Source of the DNA: Sinonovacula constricta
Lineage: Eukaryota > Mollusca > Bivalvia > Cardiida > Solecurtidae
Assembly: GCA_007844125.1 (NCBI GenBank)
Contig: CM017563.1
Span: 30,246,328-30,310,327 of the forward strand
DNA: 64,000 bases
Direction of reading: 5' to 3'
Part shown: piece by piece, positions 22,927 to 35,440 of the stretch
Layout of the letters: every line of letters starts with the position of its first letter
Position numbering within the stretch: position 1 is the stretch's first letter
The notes under the pieces: generated by a model
Seen by the model: only the letters and a program-made list of their open reading frames with translations
What the model was told of the DNA's origin: nothing
The model's database searches: none
Program-made: the position numbers and the translations under genes

Positions 22927-24469
22927 GTAAGTGCACACCCATGTACCGTTACACTTTTAGATCAATATGTTCCACGGGCTATTGATTGCTTACTCACCAC
23001 ATAGAAATGTATTACACATTTCCCAATACACGCTTTCAACGTAGTTTCGACTTGCGGTGGATCCACAAATGATGGACGGAGGTCTTTAAGAAAAATGGGT
23101 GCGCACAATCTGATATGTTTTTCTGAGGTTTTGAACATAAAGTACTAGTGCGTGTGATATGTGGGCTTCTACGGTGCTACAGCCGTAAATTGTTGTTTTG
23201 GGTCCCGGGTAATGAAGATGTATCTACTATACACATAGACGGACATGTATAAATGCCTGCATGGGACAAGAAACAAGCAAATGTTAACAATAGCTGTTTA
23301 AAGTTTAAGAAGATGACTGCATAGTTGACTTTACCGTAGTAATAAATGAATAAACGTTCTTTTTCTTTTTAAATACATCTCAGCGACCAATTACAATCAT
23401 GATAGCGACGTCCTGCTATTTTGGTGAAAGAAATTCCCTAGAACCATCTGTTGGTCACCCGGAAGACATTTCCACATTAAGTCATTCGCACCGTGCGGGA
23501 CTCAAACCTATGCGGCGAGAGGCTAAACGGTCAGGGAAGTTGCAACTCGGTGGAATATTTTTAACCAAATATAGAAAAAAACCCAACCTATCATCTATTT
23601 ATGTTATTTGTTTGTTATTCATGAAGTTCATCAATTGGTGTATGATGTCATGAGCAAAATTGTACAACACATAACCTCATTTAATAAATTAAACACTTTA
23701 TTCATTTTTCAGACTCTGCAAGAGACCTCCTACGGAAAGCATTAAGCCAGGACCCAATGTCATCTCACATACGGGAACCGAAATGGGTGCCGCAGAATAT
23801 GAATATTCGTCCGACCGTTTTCTCCATCGTTTGACCTTACGTCCCAGGGCGAGATGGCGCCTGCGTCGGATACCATGCCGTCCCCTCAGAGAGAGCAACA
23901 GTTTGTCCATAGCAACAGCATAGCAGCAGGACGTCCTGTTACCACTTGGCGAACCAATTGCCGTCCGCCTGGACGGCAACACACAGTCGTCGGCCAGTGA
24001 TGTTCTAATCACAAAACCAATTGTCAACGACTTTGGCGATGTCCAGAAATCGCAAGCTGAATCAGTTTTCGCCCGAAATGAACCAGCTGCCCCGATTCGC
24101 CAACAAGCTAACGCACCAGAGATGATCCCAAACCATCAACGAGCTAACGTACAGGAACTGGTACCAAATGGCCAGCAAGCCAATGTTCAGGAAATGATGC
24201 CAAATTCTCAGCAAGCCAACGGACCAGAAATGATGCCAAATAGCCAGCAAGCTAACGTGCCAGTAATGGTGTCAAATCCTGGCGCCTGTCCGTTTGTCAT
24301 TCCGTCATTCTTGCTGCCAGACCTGTCCATATCACAGTTCGAGTTCGAGCAAACTCTTCTTATGCCGGCTGTACGCGCTTTTGTTCTTGGTGGTCCATGC
24401 AAGTCACGTGCTCTCAATATCTATCTTGACTGGCTGCTGCATTTGCGACAAAGGCTGTTCAATGTCTGA
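22863..24469 (+). CDS. Secreted repeat protein of unknown function, with apparent frameshifts
   Basis: Exon A (22863-22926) encodes a signal peptide (MFAWKS, then IIIIIMVAVG, ending YIHCQ) and ends in phase 1 at CAAG/GTAAGT. Exon B (23713-24469) joins in phase. Its coding signal then moves through three frames: 23713 to about 23818 (SARDLLRKALSQDPMSS), about 23820-23940 (SPSFDLTSQGEMAPASD), and about 23942 to TGA at 24467-24469. Each change corresponds to one extra base, the first in a T4 run. The last part holds five 36-bp repeats of the QQANxPEMMPNS type (24101-24280) and a C-terminal domain with two cysteines. Two indels in 250 bp mean either assembly errors or a recent pseudogene. I do not recognise the family; its compact secreted form suggests an extracellular or matrix peptide, which is a guess. 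Confidence 0.55.
23440..23560 (-). mobile_element. tRNA-related SINE head
   Basis: The minus strand shows AGGTTTGAGTCCCGC (B box, forward 23497-23509) and, upstream, TTTAGCCTCTCGCCGC. It lies in the intron of the secreted-protein gene. The acceptor stem does not close, so not a tRNA gene. Confidence 0.4.
23713..24469 (+). CDS. Repeat and C-terminal exon
   Basis: Acceptor TTCATTTTTCAG ends at 23712. The final frame is open from about 23927 to the TGA at 24467-24469. After the five 12-residue repeats it reads PGACPFVIPSFLLPDL and ends DWLLHLRQRLFNV. The repeat units differ by several bases each, so they are not a recent expansion. A polyadenylation signal AATAAA is found only at 25205-25210. 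Confidence 0.55.
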
Positions 24470-25560
24470 GAGGACATTTAGATATACATCAGAAATGTTA
24501 GATACCTAAGATTAGCTTTACAACACTGCATGGCCGTATACATTGTAAACTAAATCAGTAGTTTTATATTGGTTTATCTACTGCAATACTTGTATGACTA
24601 TTTTAAAACAGGATTGCAGACGCCGACTGATACTTAAGCTTTAAAATCATATATATAAATAATGTGCTACACGTGTTGATAAAAACCCTGCCGTCCTCGA
24701 TGGGACAGTCACTAATGCACACTTTGCGATTAGTTTAAATGAGAGTAAAAACAATACATTTATGCTTTTAGAAAACATAGAGTTACGTAAAGATGATTGT
24801 AATAATAGCACCGTTTTTGCACTCAGCACTAAACTAGTATTCCTTTACAAATCGCTGTGTTTCCATGGCAAACCAGGCTTATAATAACGAAACTCTCTAG
24901 ACACAAATCTCGTGTGAAATATATATCTTTATTTATTAAATGTGTTATCATTTCAAAACACCATGTCATCATGCATAATATCATTTCATTCACATTTTTG
25001 TTATTTCTTTGACATGTTTCATTAAATGTTCTTTTAACATGAATTGTTTTTTTTTTCTTTGTCATTTCCTGTCTCGAATACACGCACAATCAGTATATTG
25101 ATTTATGCTGTATTATTGGGCTTCATTTTGCATGGTAGAAAATACATTGAATTACTAACAGGAAAAGTCATGTTTTTTTTGCTGTCGTAGATTTGTGTAG
25201 GAGTAATAAAGTAATACCAAACAATATGAGGTCAGAGGGACGAATATTATCTCTGTATAACAATCATGGTTATCGTCTTTAAAACAGCTACCCAAAGTAT
25301 GGCACTATTTGGCCACACGCGCATTAATAACGGAGCAATACTGTCCATGTAATTATAGTAGAAAACACTGCTGTTTAATATTTCAAGTTATTCGGTTGCA
25401 AAATTCTTTCATAGACAGATTAGGAATTGCGTCGGATACGAAGACTTAATTTAGCGGAAATCTTTATCGTTTTTAAAAATAGATTAGGAGATGATGAAAG
25501 GAGATCGAGGACGTTACGATGAATATTGTCTTACCAACCACAAACATCACTACCAGTGTC
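24470..25560. other. 3' flank, no further gene seen
   Basis: AT-rich sequence downstream of the secreted-protein stop codon, with AATAAA at 25205-25210. Short frames here have no recognisable content. Confidence 0.4.
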
Positions 25561-25920
25561 TAGATATTATACCCAAATGGGGTATGAATCAAGACCCATT
25601 CAACTTTATTGCAGTAAATACTGGATATATAATAATTATACACAGACCCTAACTTCGACCTAAGCAGTCAAAAGACAAAATTTACTTTAAAAGCTTAATA
25701 TTGTTAAGCTTACATGTATGTATGTGTTTTTCACAACTTTACACTTTTACTTGGTGTGTGTGGGGGGGGGGGGGGGGGCATCCCCTCACACACACATCCC
25801 TCCCTGGTCCGTGGTAAACGCATAAAGTCGGACTTCACAGCTCCACATTGCGTGATTTCGAGTCCCGATTCGAGTCAGATTCAGATCCCAGACAATTTTT
25901 TCCACTGTTTTGGGGGAATT
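25560..25920 (+). mobile_element. GGCGGATCCAG-family MITE with poly-G tract
   Basis: Body matches the family core (ATTCAACTTTATTGCAGTAA, ACTTCGACCTAAGCAGTC, TTACTTTAAAAGCTTA). It contains a run of about 18 G at 25760-25778 followed by CATCCCCTCACACACAC. Terminal repeats are eroded. Confidence 0.6.
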
Positions 25921-25923
25921 TAG

Positions 25924-26362
25924 GCATAATTGCTACATAAACTCATACTTTAGTCTAAGTAAATGCGATTTTGAACACTGACTATATTGTAAGATTTTAT
26001 ATATTGCGCCAAAAAGCACTCTAAATATTCATTCTTTCCAAATCTACAAATAAGCCAGAAAATGATCTGCTAAAAATAGATATCGACGATTAGAGCAGGA
26101 CTACACGGATGACGTTATAACTCGTTCTCCAGTAAGTTGTCACGTGGTTTTCTTAGTTTAAAAAACTATCTCTGCAAGCGTGGCTCAGATAGGAAATACC
26201 TGTTTTCAGTGATGATTGTAGATTTATGCTTCGCTATTCACAAAGATCTAGGGCGATCAATGAACAACATTTTGCCTTTTCAGGTAACAATGACTGATTT
26301 GGTTATTTTGGAAAAAAAAATATTGGTCCAAAATGTCGGATACCACCTTAATATGCTAAGGT
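25924..26362 (+). mobile_element. MITE of the GGTATCCGACAG family
   Basis: Body and right end (AAAATGTCGGATACCACCTT) match the family. The left side begins abruptly at TACATAAACTCATACTTTAG, next to the preceding element. Confidence 0.65.
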
Positions 26363-27229
26363 CCTTCATTTTACCTGCGGCGCACCTGTGGTTCTACCCA
26401 AATACCTGTATGGGGTGTTCATCTATTTAAAAAGCCGGACGTCCTATAATTAACAAAGTTATGTCGCTGCGATGTATGTCTAAAAAAAAGAAAAAAAAAG
26501 CAAATGTTAATATGTGTTTCTGTATGTTTGTCTCAAACACGATCTCTGGGGACAAGAATGACAAATGTGTATTTCATATGACAACTTGGAAGGGTTAATT
26601 AAATCTTTAATTAAATAATAAAAATAGACGGGGCCTTACGCCTGGTGTAAGGGACAAATATTATATTCTAGCGAGAACAAATAAAGAGAACAAGGCGTAT
26701 ATATATGATATATCGTGTCATTTATGTCAGTCTTTTCACGGTGCTTAGTTCAGAAATACAGTTAGTTTGTCAAAAATAAACAGACATGACAGACTTTTTA
26801 GCGACTGAGTGTACACATAGTGACGGCCATTTGCATACTGCTATGATATGATGGTAAATTGTATTAGCATGCTTAGATAAGGTTTATCTTTTATGTTAAA
26901 TATTTCAGTGTTTCTCTGAAATAAACAGACGTGACCGACAGTTAAGTAATTGTCCCACATAACAACAGGTCCAACATAGTTTGTATCAAATAATGGTACA
27001 TTTTAAAAACATTAACATGCGTCGATGTGTTGTTGTTTTTCATTTATCTTCGGGCATAGGTTTTACATGTCGTGCGTATGTTTCCGAACTGTACAGAGCA
27101 GCACCACCCCCCAGACTCTCACCCCGTCGGTCCATTACATTTATTTTCTCTCACAGGTTAGTGCCATTTTAAAAGACCACGCGACTCAATATGACGTCAG
27201 GTACGGTGTCAGTTAGGAACTTTAAAGGT

Positions 27230-28052
27230 CGTATTAGGCAGTTGGACATGTTTTACTCTCGCGAAAAAAACTGAAGAAAATGCAATTTATTAGTGCCCTA
27301 CATCCATGTGAAAAATAACCCATAACACCACACTCGTACAATGCATTTCCTATCCGAGCCATGTTGCACAGTTTGCTATTTTTTAAACTAATAAAACCAC
27401 GTGACAGCTTACTATTGAAACCACTTAACGTGAGCCGAGTAATCAGCCCTGACGTCGATTTCTATTTTAAGCTGAAATCCCCATCGCTCTTTTTATAGGT
27501 TTTGAAATAATAGACATTTTAAGCAATATTATTTCAAGATTGCCCCTGTCTGACAATTAGGTTAATATCATAAACAGCCTTTACTGAGACTAGGGTATAG
27601 GTTTATGCAGCAATTTGCATAAATTCCCCAGAGCAGAGCAGGCGCGTATCTGGACCGTTTTTGAAGTTACGCACAAATACAAGGGAAATAACCTTTGAAG
27701 TACTAATTTTGAATATATTCGGTTCTTTTCTAATGAATAACAGGTAAAATGCGATGAGGAACGTAACGAATAATGACGACGTGTATAATTTTAATCATTT
27801 TAAACCTTTTCAACTTCATTGGTGTGGTAATAAGATTTTATAACATAGAAACTACGGAAATAAGACATGTCATTCCTAGCCCGGGTTAGCCATCGACTTT
27901 CTTAGTGTTTTTGGTTCTTTTAGATTTTCGATTTTTCGAACGGAGGTTACGCACGTGCGTAAAGTGCGTAATGGCAGAAACGCTCCTGGAGCAGAGGAAA
28001 GATTGTTGATACATTTATAAGATATAGGCAAACTGTCTGATACCATTTTAAC
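27230..28052 (-). mobile_element. MITE of the GGTATCCGACAG family, split by a later insertion
   Basis: Contains TTTCCTATCCGAGCCATG, the ACCACGTGACA block and the end AGGCAAACTGTCTGATACCA. It is interrupted at 27639-27988 by a second transposon; without that insert it aligns with the 22086-22622 copy. Confidence 0.65.
27639..27988. mobile_element. hAT-type MITE with perfect 8-bp target duplication
   Basis: The element begins CAGGCGCGTATCTGG and ends CAGAAACGCTCCTG, inverted repeats of the form CAGGNGCGTNTCTG. GAGCAGAG stands immediately before (27631-27638) and immediately after (27989-27996). An 8-bp duplication and CAGG ends define hAT superfamily insertions. 350 bp, no coding capacity. Confidence 0.85.
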
Positions 28053-28059
28053 AAAGCAG

Positions 28060-31000
28060 TTAAATCTGTTATATAGACTACACACCAGTGCAAAACTAAG
28101 TGAAATGAAATGTAAATGAATTGTTAATAAATTTAAGTATGTCAGTGTATTATTCGTTTTTAGCCCAGTCCGCACAGCTCGTTTTAGGTGCTTATATAGA
28201 CATACATGTAAAATAATGTTGCCATTTTCTAAATTAATATTGTGTTCCTGTCACTATGCTTAAAGTTGCGGGCAAAGATAGTTGCACTTTAAAAAAAATA
28301 ATAAACGTCATATTAGTGATAAACCCATGGACCAGCTGCAACGAAACGAACAATAACCCTGTGAAGAAGGTTGAGAAACCGCACATTCTTTGTAATTGTT
28401 GCGGCGTATCTGGTTATCCTCACTTTACAGTAGTAACACATTCTGGTCAGCCCGAATAAATATCAGAGCAACTTGCTTTGGAAGAAATTACCGGTCACAC
28501 CATTTACCGTATTGTTCCTGTTATACGTCCACAAACATTTTTTAAAGAACAGTTATAATCCACAAAACAGTAATGGAGGTTAAAATGCAAGGTATAACAA
28601 CAAATTGGTTCTTTAATTTTTTGTCTTGAAGTGTTTATGTATCGCAGGTCGTGATTGACTGTTTTGAGCGTGCATTGTACATGTACCGCCTTTACGTGTT
28701 GTTGATAAATGCTCCTGGTGTAAAATTGATGGTCTTTATCGCCAAAGTTGTGCATTTGCCACTTGTCCGACTGCCGATTTTATGACTAGTCCGGGACTAA
28801 TTTAATGATCAATGCCCGAAACTGCATTTTGATTTGTCCTTTACGTCGGACTACCGTATTTTTCCAGTCCTGTTTAATCTATAATTCTTTGGTGCCTCGG
28901 TCCCGAAAGGCTAATTTTCTGAAAATCAACAACAACAATGAATTGTGATATATTAAATTCTACACCGCATATTTTAATGGTATTTTTGTTTTATTAATTT
29001 GTTAAATGTCGCAACTATACGAGTACAGCCAATTAAATCCGACAACAATCAGTTATAAAAAATATTATTTTTAATCATACAGTACTTTGTATTTTGACTT
29101 CATTTTTACAATGCCAAAAACAAATTAACATACTTTCTAACGGACCCGACAAAAATACACTAAGTTTAACAGTTTCTCCCAGTTATTTAATTTGTCAACA
29201 CCACACCTGTGTGATAGGAATCTGAATCCCGATTGGAACATTCTTTTCGGGTTGCGTTCGGGGATGCTATCAGCCACATTACCATAGACGGACCATCGAT
29301 GATACGAATTATTTCGTTACCACAGAAGCCAATGAGACGCCGCGCGGGATATTTGGCACATTTTATATGAGTACCGTTTAACAGATGTCACATGAATGTC
29401 TGGAAATTCAAAACGTATGGAAGAAAACTCAGCTACAGTACTATATGCGCGGGAATAAGCTTGTATACTTATCGCTAATTGTCAGACCATTTCTGCATTT
29501 TTTGTATTAAGTGCGCAGGCACTTAATATATAGTAACCATAAAAAGTTCAGCCAAACAGTTTAAATTCATTCAAAACTTGAATGACAAAGAAATTTTACA
29601 CATATATCTATTAAAATGTTTCTGCAGAAATCGATGATAGTTAATGCAGTCTGCCCTTGCATACGAATTATTGCAGTCGTGTAATATAACAAAAATCAAC
29701 AATTGATACTAGCAAGGTTTTAAATGTGATATTTGTCTCAGTTCTTACATTTACGTTTTAAGCTTAAGTAGTTGTTATTTAAGAAACAAAAGGATCCAAA
29801 CACCGTAACAGATATATAACAGTATGGTATTTTTTCTGCTGAAATAGCATAAACATTACCGTTAAAAATAACATCACGTCTCAAAGCTGTGACGTCACCC
29901 CATACACATTTCCAAAACCGATTATAAATACAAGGGTTGTCGTTCTCTAGTTTAGAGGTATGTTAATGGTAACATTTAAAACGTGCCTTGATACAATGGG
30001 GGAAATGGAAATTGTCTCCTTGGTTAGATAATATCAGAGGTATTCCAGACAGTAGGTAGGTCATTTGGTTTGAAATTCTTGGACTTTATGGCCTGTTCTA
30101 TTGTAGGATATTGCAATTCCTTACTTTTGCATAATTATAAGCCTAAAATCCTATTACATTTTGATAGAGATTTGTTATTTAAAAAAGAAAATAGAAGTGT
30201 TTGTTGGCAGATAAGTCATCATACACTCCAGCGAGAACTATGAACATTGAAAACAGAGTAAATCAAATGAAAAGTGCCTACTTGCATTGAAGGATTATTC
30301 AGGGAGACCATTCATTAATGTCTCTCATTGACACGCCTCTCTTTCCTTTCGAAAGATATATTACTTTTCAACAGGCACGCACATTGGCCGCGAATTGTAA
30401 AGATCATGCAGGGTCAATCCTTCGTGCGGGCAAGCGACACCGCCCAACAGCTGGGTTATGTAAATGGATTAATTAACACTTAATACTTACACTGTAAATT
30501 GCAAAGAAAACACTATTTTTTCAGTGAGGAATGAAACGTTGCAATCTAAGTAATACAATTTTGGTATTTGGCTACAATTTCAAAGTAAACAGCAATATAT
30601 CTGACATTCAAAAAATGTTCATTAGATAAGTTTTATTTTAGTAATATGATTAAAATACTTTACCACTGTTTTAACAATCAGGAAGTTGTAACTGTGCGGT
30701 TATATCATTTAATAATTGAAGAAAACAAGCAACATAATATCATTTAACCAGCATCTTGTTCTTCAATCTTACAAGTCTACGCTGTGACGTATATATGTTG
30801 TATATGGGCCGCAAACTCGCATTCCAACAGCACAAATTGCGCATGAGATAAACAAACATGCGTCCATTAATGCACTTACATGTTACTGGTAACCACACAC
30901 GTTAACCTTAAACGAAATGTATTGTTATGTGTATAAGTAAATCGCATTGAATCCATGTTGATATCGCATACCACTGTTATTATTGAGTGCATCTATTAGT

Positions 31001-31320
31001 TTTTGTCAATGCGTAGAACACTTGATGCAATTAATGCAAATGCATGCATAATAACAACAATGGCGGTCTGTAAATATGTTTATGTAAGTATGTAATACAG
31101 TCGTCTTTTTTTCCAGTACACGAGAAGAAACTCAATTTTTCCCCACTTTCTACACGAAGTTGTCTCCAAATATGTTTGCAATATCCACCAGTCTCAACTT
31201 AAGGTTTTTTTTAAAAAAACAAACAAAACAAAACACCCCACAACAACAACAACCAAACAATCTGTTTGGCATGTCATTTTCTTTAACAATTCTAGGAGTT
31301 CATCAAATAGCTATGTAATT
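28060..31320. other. Long stretch without a supported gene
   Basis: AT-rich DNA. A coding-like run at about 29290-29385 (TIDDTNYFVTTEANETPRG on the plus strand, stop after MSTV) has no splice partner and no domain. A TGACGTCA palindrome is at 29890-29897. Nothing else stands out. Confidence 0.35.
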
Positions 31321-31324
31321 ATTT

Positions 31325-31375
31325 TGGGGTGCCCGTGGCGTAGAGTTAAAGTCGCCATTTTGTAACTCTCGGGAC
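31325..31375 (+). mobile_element. SINE head fragment
   Basis: GCCCGTGGCGTAGAGTTAAA with GTCGCCATTTTGTAAC matches the fragment at 4291-4345. The TGGCGTAGAGTTAAAG part resembles a tRNA A-box region. Confidence 0.4.
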
Positions 31376-31541
31376 CTGCCAAATGTATCTTCAGAATCGA
31401 TGTACTTCCTTCGCGCATTTACTTCTATTTTGTATGTCGTCCTAATTGTTTGGTTTTGTGTCTACAGTGTATCATATCGATACTTTTATGGTAATGATTT
31501 GGTGGAGGAAGACCCCGGTAGGGCTGATAGAGAACTGTCGC

Positions 31542-31803
31542 TCCGGGATGGATCCAGGGGTTGGGGGGGGGGATGCACCCCTCTCCCCCACCAACCGGTA
31601 TAAGAGTCAAGTTGTGAAAACATATATATGCATGCTTAAAAATACTAAGCTTTTAAAGTAAATCTTGTGTGTTGAAGGTTGAAGTTAGGGTCTTGTGCAT
31701 ATATATTTCGTATTTACTGCGATAAAGTTGAATGGATTTTGATTCATACCACCCCCACCACACACACCACCACCACCACCAAATTTTAATGGATCCGCCC
31801 CTG
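31542..31803 (-). mobile_element. GGCGGATCCAG-family MITE
   Basis: Ends GGATGGATCCAGGGG on the left and GGATCCGCCCCTG on the right, with the family core in reverse orientation (GAAGTTAGGGTCTTG, TACTGCGATAAAGTTGAATG). Confidence 0.7.
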
Positions 31804-31809
31804 CTAAAC

Positions 31810-33330
31810 AAAAACTTTCACGTGAGGAGTTCGTCAATATGATCCGTGGTGTATCAGTAGACCTATCCATAGTTTGTGCCACTCTAAACATTAAACCTGG
31901 TCGTCACCATAATGACTATAGTTATATAATAATTGATGTGATGAATATATTATAATGCATATTTTTTCAATGTAATATTGCACAATGTAATTATTTAAAA
32001 TAATAATCATGCAGCTTTCAGTATTTCAGAAGAAATTATTTTTAATGCTATTCTTTAAAGAACATAGGCATATTTAGTGTCAAACAAATTGTTAAACAAT
32101 TAGCAAGTTTATTATCCTAACTTTATCTTTGTAAAAGACATGTTTTACCAATATCTTTAAAAACAAAATAATAAAGATTAAAAATACATAATGAACCTTC
32201 TCTCTTCTTTGGTCTTCCACGGTTCATGATGCATACCCCATGCTGTTAACAGGTGTCATTCTGACCACTGATTACTTATATCCAGCATATGTTAAATAGA
32301 ACCATAAAGGCATCTCTCCTTTGATGCCATATTGCACACCATGTGACCAGTTGGATATCAACATGAGACAGTCACATGCTAAATTAAACATGTGTTTCTG
32401 GGGCACAGGCTAGGACTATATATGTTCTCTCAATCTTGGACTTGGCATCAAACATGCTCAGACATTAAATGTTGAAACATCAAAATTGAGGCTTATCTGC
32501 CTTTTTCCAGCGCCCCCCTCCCAGATGTAAATTCAAAATACCGGCAGTCGATTTAGGATAAATATAATAAACGATAGCGTTACAAACACTGTGGTATCCA
32601 CTGCGGAAAAGTCGCGTTTCGAGACAATATGATCTGCTTGTAAAAGATAAGATGAACTTTAAACTTTGACATGATGATAGCATGGAAACGCTCAATCGAC
32701 AAATTAATTATTGGTTTGGTTATCGCCAATTGATGACTAGCGTTCATTCGATGAACACTTCAGAAATAGGACAAGGTTGAGTATGGCGGTCAAAAATAGG
32801 AATATAGTGAACGAAGGGTGAAACCGAAAATGTACGAGCACGTTAGTACGATCGTGGCTAAATGAGTCGAGTCGCAGATTTCTATCGCTTCCACATCACA
32901 ACACCATTGAATACGGAACGGACAAAATTATTGTGCAGAGGTTTTCTAGCTTTCCAGCGGCGCCCCATAGTTCTTCCTACACGATGCAGACTTTAGTTAT
33001 TTGACATTTCACTTATAAGTTACCAGAGCGGCTATGCAATTGGCGCTGCAACATGAAGCATTTTAATAACCAAAGTTTGCTACTAACATCTCTAGTTTGA
33101 CAAGGCAAAGTAACATCCAATCTTGTGCGTAGACACGCTGACGCACGCAAGTGCAGCAATAAAGATGGACACCAAACCACTTTGATATATAATTTTGGCA
33201 ATTATCTATAAGAAATCTGTCGTTTTCAAATGTAAAAAAGCTTGTACATACATATACTGTGTCGCTGTGAGTAAACTAAAAGACACCCTCGTATTTCGTA
33301 TTTACATTTTTTTATTTTTTTAACATTTTT
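31810..33330. other. Stretch without a recognised gene
   Basis: No supported exon or repeat with clear borders was found upstream of the SINE at 33340. Confidence 0.4.
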
Positions 33331-33339
33331 GTTTTGTTT

Positions 33340-33633
33340 AATTATTGGGTTAATCGTCCCGCCAACAGTATTTTAGTTATCTGGAGAATATATATAGTAC
33401 TGCCTTCACGATGCATAGCATGCCGTGGACACCTGACATGGTACCACACCCAGTCAGATTATCCTGACACAGGGACAACCAGTCGTGGAACTACCCTTAT
33501 ATTTGCTTGAGCGTTAGCAAGGAAGCTATACCACTACCATTTTAACGACTTAAGTATATCGCGGCCCGGGATCGAACCCGGGGCCCACAGTTCCTGGAGC
33601 CGACACTCTACCGATTGTGCTACCAGGTCCGGT
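33340..33633 (-). mobile_element. Near-complete tRNA-derived SINE
   Basis: Read on the minus strand: a tRNA-like head with A box (TGGTAGCACAATCGGTAGAG) and B box (GGGTTCGATCCC; forward 33569-33579), then the body shared with 11855, 51298 and 54300 (AGGATAATCTGACTGGGTGT) and the tail CGATTAACCCAATAAT. It sits about 385 bp upstream of the start codon of the copper monooxygenase gene and keeps intact pol III boxes. Confidence 0.8.
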
Positions 33634-34017
33634 AGTTTACAGTTTTGTTCATACTATAGCTACACGTTAATTGCATTTTAATAATCCACTGGATTATAAG
33701 GAGAGAATGTTTGAACACACCCTCATAGAGTTTAAAGGTGAATGCAGCAAGAATCGGGGGATTAGCATTTATCTGTCTAACATACCATTAAAATGTCGAA
33801 ACCAAAGTTCATCCATACAGACGCTCACTGTGATCCATACATGTCAGCATGTAGGCGTAATAAATAAACAATTCACACGATTGTCAAGTGCAGCATTTAC
33901 CCACTCAAACATCGGGCGGCTTCATTCTAGTACTTTAGTTCCCTAATCAAAAGTGGAAAATGTGACGCAGTTATCACTAAGTATTGCTGAACAGTCGTTT
34001 AGTAAAGAACTCGAAAA

Positions 34018-34227
34018 ATGTCTTGTTCACTGTCATGGTGTTTTCTGAATTTGATAATATTGACAGATTTTACCTCTGGATACAAGGTATACCAGACATA
34101 TATCCCAAACGGGGATCGGGTCCCGAACCCTTGTATCTTAGGCGAGTTATGGCCAGCTGTTGGCCATAGTAATTCGCAAGGGGGTGGTCCTAGAAATCCG
34201 TTTGGTCGCAAGTTTAACATGTATTTG
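34018..34227 (+). CDS. Exon 1: signal peptide and N-terminal temptin half
   Basis: MSCSLSWCFLNLIILT forms a signal peptide. The mature part begins near YKVYQTYIPNGDRVPNPC, followed by LWPAVGHSNSQGGGPRNPFG. IPNG.RVPNPC, VGH and GGG.RNPFG are the temptin hallmark blocks. Ends in phase 0 at TATTTG/GTAAGT. Confidence 0.85.
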
Positions 34228-35405
34228 GTAAGTTATATTTTCTATCTATTTTAATTTATATATGTACCATGTATAATATTGTTGGAAGATTCGGGGTCGA
34301 GCCACCGACGCCACGAAAAGGACGGTAGATGTAAAGCGCCAACAAGAATAAATATTCATATTTTTTGGATTATATAAATCAGTATACGTATACCATTTTG
34401 TCATCTATAATAACTGGCGTGGTCGTTACATGTCAAATGTACCTTTAATAGATACGGAATATTTGAAGCACTACAAACGATGGATTGAAACCTTATCTCT
34501 GACACTCTGATCACCATATTATATATCTATGTTACATGTGCTGTAAAGATTGAGAAACCAAAAGCGTCGCGACGGATTTGAGATTTTCAAGTCTGTTAAA
34601 AGCTAAAATACCCTAGTATACTTCCGGACTTAGCGTGTGGAAATATGCCTTATGCCAGGGATGGATCCAGGGGTAGAGGATGCACAAGTAAATTTGGTCT
34701 GTTTTCTGCTTAGATCGAAGTCAGGATCCCTTACAGTGGGTATATATCTAGTATTTACTGTGATAAAGTTGAATGGATCATTATTTATATACCACCAAAA
34801 CAAATGACTGGATCCGACCATGTACCTCTGGACTGCACGTCTGGGAATATACCTTAAGTGTATGTGTCATCTTCACACAATGGTTAACAAGATAGTTTAA
34901 TAGTTTAAACAAACATTAGGTGCTGAATCGTGCAATTCGCATCACGACTACAAGGAGATTGCGTCCTCTTCTGACTGTAGGTTCCCAGTTATGAGGTTCT
35001 CGGCTGTCAGCTCCCTGTTGCTAACTTGAACTTTCTTAGATTTCCTTTTATCTTTTCCCTAAGTCATGGAGCGAGATATGTCCGTATGATTGGGATGGAG
35101 ACGGACTGACGAACGGCCAGGAGCTTGGAGACCCCGATTGCACATGGCGCCAGGGTAATGTGCACATCAACAATACACACATCTCTCACCCAGGTAGGAT
35201 TAATGTTTGGGGTTGTGTTTATAATTAAACCCACATAATTGTCATCATTTAAACTAAGAAATGTCCGTTGACTATGAAATATTTCCTTAAAATTTCTTGA
35301 TTTCGTCCGCCCGTCCGTCGCGCTTTTGTCCAGGCTTTATCTCAATATCTCAGCAACCGCTGGCTTGAATTCAATGCAACTTTATGGGAAGCGTTACCAA
35401 AAATA

Positions 35406-35440
<35 letters not shown>

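Noticed and set aside
33541..33635. Possible tRNA gene on the minus strand
   Set aside because: A and B boxes are good, but the acceptor stem does not pair and the SINE body follows directly, so it is the head of a SINE.
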